DNA from: CAISIP01 sp031367285
GTDB lineage: Bacteria > Pseudomonadota > Gammaproteobacteria > Burkholderiales > Burkholderiaceae_C
Length of the DNA: 15,179 bases
NCBI GenBank assembly: GCA_031367285.1
Contig: JANLPN010000557.1
Span: 1 to 15,179 of the forward strand
Direction: 5' to 3'
Every line of letters begins with the position of its first letter. The first letter of the stretch is position 1. Under the pieces are notes generated by a model. The model did no database searches. It worked only from the letters and a program-made list of their open reading frames with translations, and was not told the origin of the DNA. Position numbers and translations under genes: made by a program. This document shows positions 13,814 through 15,179 of the stretch, in pieces.

Positions 13814-14989
13814 TCAACGTTCTTTGATCGCCGAACGTGTGTTGTACCAGTTCATGAGCAACGAGGTTGTCAACGACGTCGTCAGGTACACCAGCATCAC
13901 GATCGCAATGCACTCGACGGCGCGCCCGGTCTGGTTGAGTGCCGTATTGGAGATGGAGACTACATCCGGGTACCCGATAGCCACCGCCAGCGACGAGTTC
14001 TTGGTCAGGTTCAGGAACTGGTTCGTCATCGGCGGGATGATCACGCGCAGGGCCTGGGGCAATTGCACCAGCTGCATCGACTGGCCCTGGTTCAGGCCCA
14101 GGGCGGCGGCGGCCTCACCCTGGCCGCGAGCCACCGACGAAATGCCGGCGCGCACCACCTCGGCTACGAAGGCTGCCGTGTAGACCGTCAGCCCTATCAG
14201 CACCGACAAGAACTCGGGTGTCAGCGAGCCGCCGTTTTCAATTGCAAAGTCGCCCTTGACCGGAGTGTTGAAATCCGCTGGTGCCCCGCCGGCGAGCCAG
14301 CCAAACACGCCAAGCAGCAGGACGATCGCCACCGGTACCCAGAACATGCTCCGGAGTTTGCCCGTGGCTTCAAACTGCCGATACGCCCAGCGCCGGTAAA
14401 CAAAGGCCACGGCGGCACCGGCGAACAGGCCAATCAGGCCCCACAGATGCCCGCTTTCCCAAACCGGTATCGGGAAACTCAGGCCCCCCTTGCTCAGGAA
14501 CAGCGGGCCCAGCGTCCAGGCGTCCACGGCCGCCGGCAGTGCGTCGGTAAACAGCAAGTACCACATCAGCAATTGCAGCAGCACCGGTACATTGCGGAAA
14601 AACTCCACGTAGGCGTAACACAGGCCGCGCACCAGCGCGTTGCGCGAAAACCGGCCCACGCCCAGCAGTGTTCCGAGAATCGTGGTCAGGATGATGCCGA
14701 TGATCGCCACCCGCAGCGTGTTGGTCAGGCCAACCAGGAATGCCTGCCAGTACGGATGGCTGGAATCAAACGGGTACAGGCTCTCGCCGATGTCAAATCC
14801 GGCCGGGCTTTTGAGAAAGTCGAACCCGCTCTGGATGCCGCGCACCTGCATGTTGTGCATGGTGTTGCTGGCCAGAAACCACACGCCCAGCGCTACTGCG
14901 GCGATGGCCACTATCTGGTAGATGAGGCCTCTGAAGGCCTGACTGCGCCAGGACCAGTTCTTCTTCTTTGGTGGGGACTTTTGGGTCAT
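13814..14989 (-). CDS. aapQ: Amino-acid ABC transporter permease AapQ
   Basis: The 391-residue inner-membrane protein has a cytoplasmic basic N-terminus (PPKKKNWSWRSQAFRG), a first helix at about 22-40, and a large insert between helices (150-250) typical of AapQ/BztB. The block RNVPVLLQLLMWYLLF and the EAA-loop GEAAAALGLNQGQSMQLVQL (291-310) identify a polar amino-acid permease. It heads the visible aapQMP genes. The periplasmic binding protein AapJ is normally encoded just upstream; it is not found in the 190 bp before the window end. The start is ATG 14989 with a weak ribosome site. Confidence 0.95.
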   Translation of the reverse strand: MTQKSPPKKKNWSWRSQAFRGLIYQIVAIAAVALGVWFLASNTMHNMQVRGIQSGFDFLKSPAGFDIGESLYPFDSSHPYWQAFLVGLTNTLRVAIIGIILTTILGTLLGVGRFSRNALVRGLCYAYVEFFRNVPVLLQLLMWYLLFTDALPAAVDAWTLGPLFLSKGGLSFPIPVWESGHLWGLIGLFAGAAVAFVYRRWAYRQFEATGKLRSMFWVPVAIVLLLGVFGWLAGGAPADFNTPVKGDFAIENGGSLTPEFLSVLIGLTVYTAAFVAEVVRAGISSVARGQGEAAAALGLNQGQSMQLVQLPQALRVIIPPMTNQFLNLTKNSSLAVAIGYPDVVSISNTALNQTGRAVECIAIVMLVYLTTSLTTSLLMNWYNTRSAIKER

Positions 14990-15028
14990 GGAAAATACTC
15001 TGAAAGCGCGTCGTCAATACGGGGAGCC

Positions 15029-15079
15029 AAAAAAAAAGCCGCTGCCGGAACCACTCACCTGGGTCCGGCAGTTTTTTTT
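15029..15079. terminator. Bidirectional intrinsic terminator upstream of aapQ
   Basis: CTGCCGGA (15042-15049) pairs perfectly with TCCGGCAG (15064-15071); one A-G mismatch and two more G-C pairs follow, with an 8-nt loop. Nine A (15029-15037) precede it and eight T (15072-15079) follow directly, so it can end transcripts on either strand. For minus-strand transcripts it lies 40 bp before aapQ and may be partly read through, lowering permease expression relative to an upstream binding-protein gene. Confidence 0.8.
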
Positions 15080-15179
15080 GGTCAACCTGTCAGACCGGGC
15101 CACCCGGGCGAAATCCAAGAACCAGCAAACCCCCCCCAAAAAGAAAAACAGGTCCGGGCGCAGCCAGGCGGTCCGCGGG
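15080..15179. other. Non-coding tail with homopolymer runs
   Basis: No supported reading frame or AapJ C-terminus is seen in the last 100 bp. It contains a run of C and adjacent A-rich runs (about 15130-15148) and a small 5-bp hairpin CCGGG/CCCGG (15095-15107). It may be the spacer behind an upstream aapJ, or a less reliable sequence end. Confidence 0.4.

Overview
The window is GC-rich chromosomal DNA from a Gram-negative bacterium of the Pseudomonadota, most likely a betaproteobacterium. The reasons are signal-peptide c-type cytochromes, a yqjDEK-type membrane trio, an E. coli-type GloA with all four metal ligands, a DUF6781 protein, an OsmC protein and an Aap/Bztb-type polar amino-acid ABC transporter. 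The taxonomic call is an inference from gene content. No RNA gene, CRISPR array, insertion sequence or phage block is seen. Most of the window reads as ordinary core or accessory metabolism.

Left part (1-3616). A partial FAD-dependent oxidoreductase of the dimethylglycine/sarcosine dehydrogenase type runs leftward off the edge. It is divergent from a GcvA-like LysR regulator, and a 7-bp-arm inverted repeat covers the regulator's start codon. Then come a helical protein of unknown function and, directly upstream of it on the same strand, a Phd/YefM-VapC toxin-antitoxin pair. The pair has a readable promoter and a palindromic operator.

Middle (3617-9533). A MAPEG membrane protein faces a DMT/EamA exporter. 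The exporter follows gloA (glyoxalase I) and an exported DUF4864 protein on the minus strand. Divergent from these is a plus-strand run: DUF6781 protein, OsmC thiol-peroxidase-like protein, a diheme cytochrome c and a triheme cytochrome c. The two cytochrome genes overlap by 4 bp. Together they carry five haem sites, but no dehydrogenase subunit lies next to them.

Right part (9534-15179). All genes are on the minus strand: yqjD-yqjE-yqjK (inner-membrane and stress-associated proteins), an MFS exporter, and the aapQ-aapM-aapP part of an amino-acid ABC transporter. The periplasmic binding protein gene aapJ, expected upstream of aapQ, is not in the window. A strong stem-loop flanked by A and T runs lies just upstream of aapQ and could set the ratio of binding protein to permease.

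I find no clearly new multi-gene system. The signals most worth checking are the regulator-start palindrome, the VapBC operator and its junction with the unknown gene, the orphan five-haem cytochrome pair, and the terminator ahead of aapQ.
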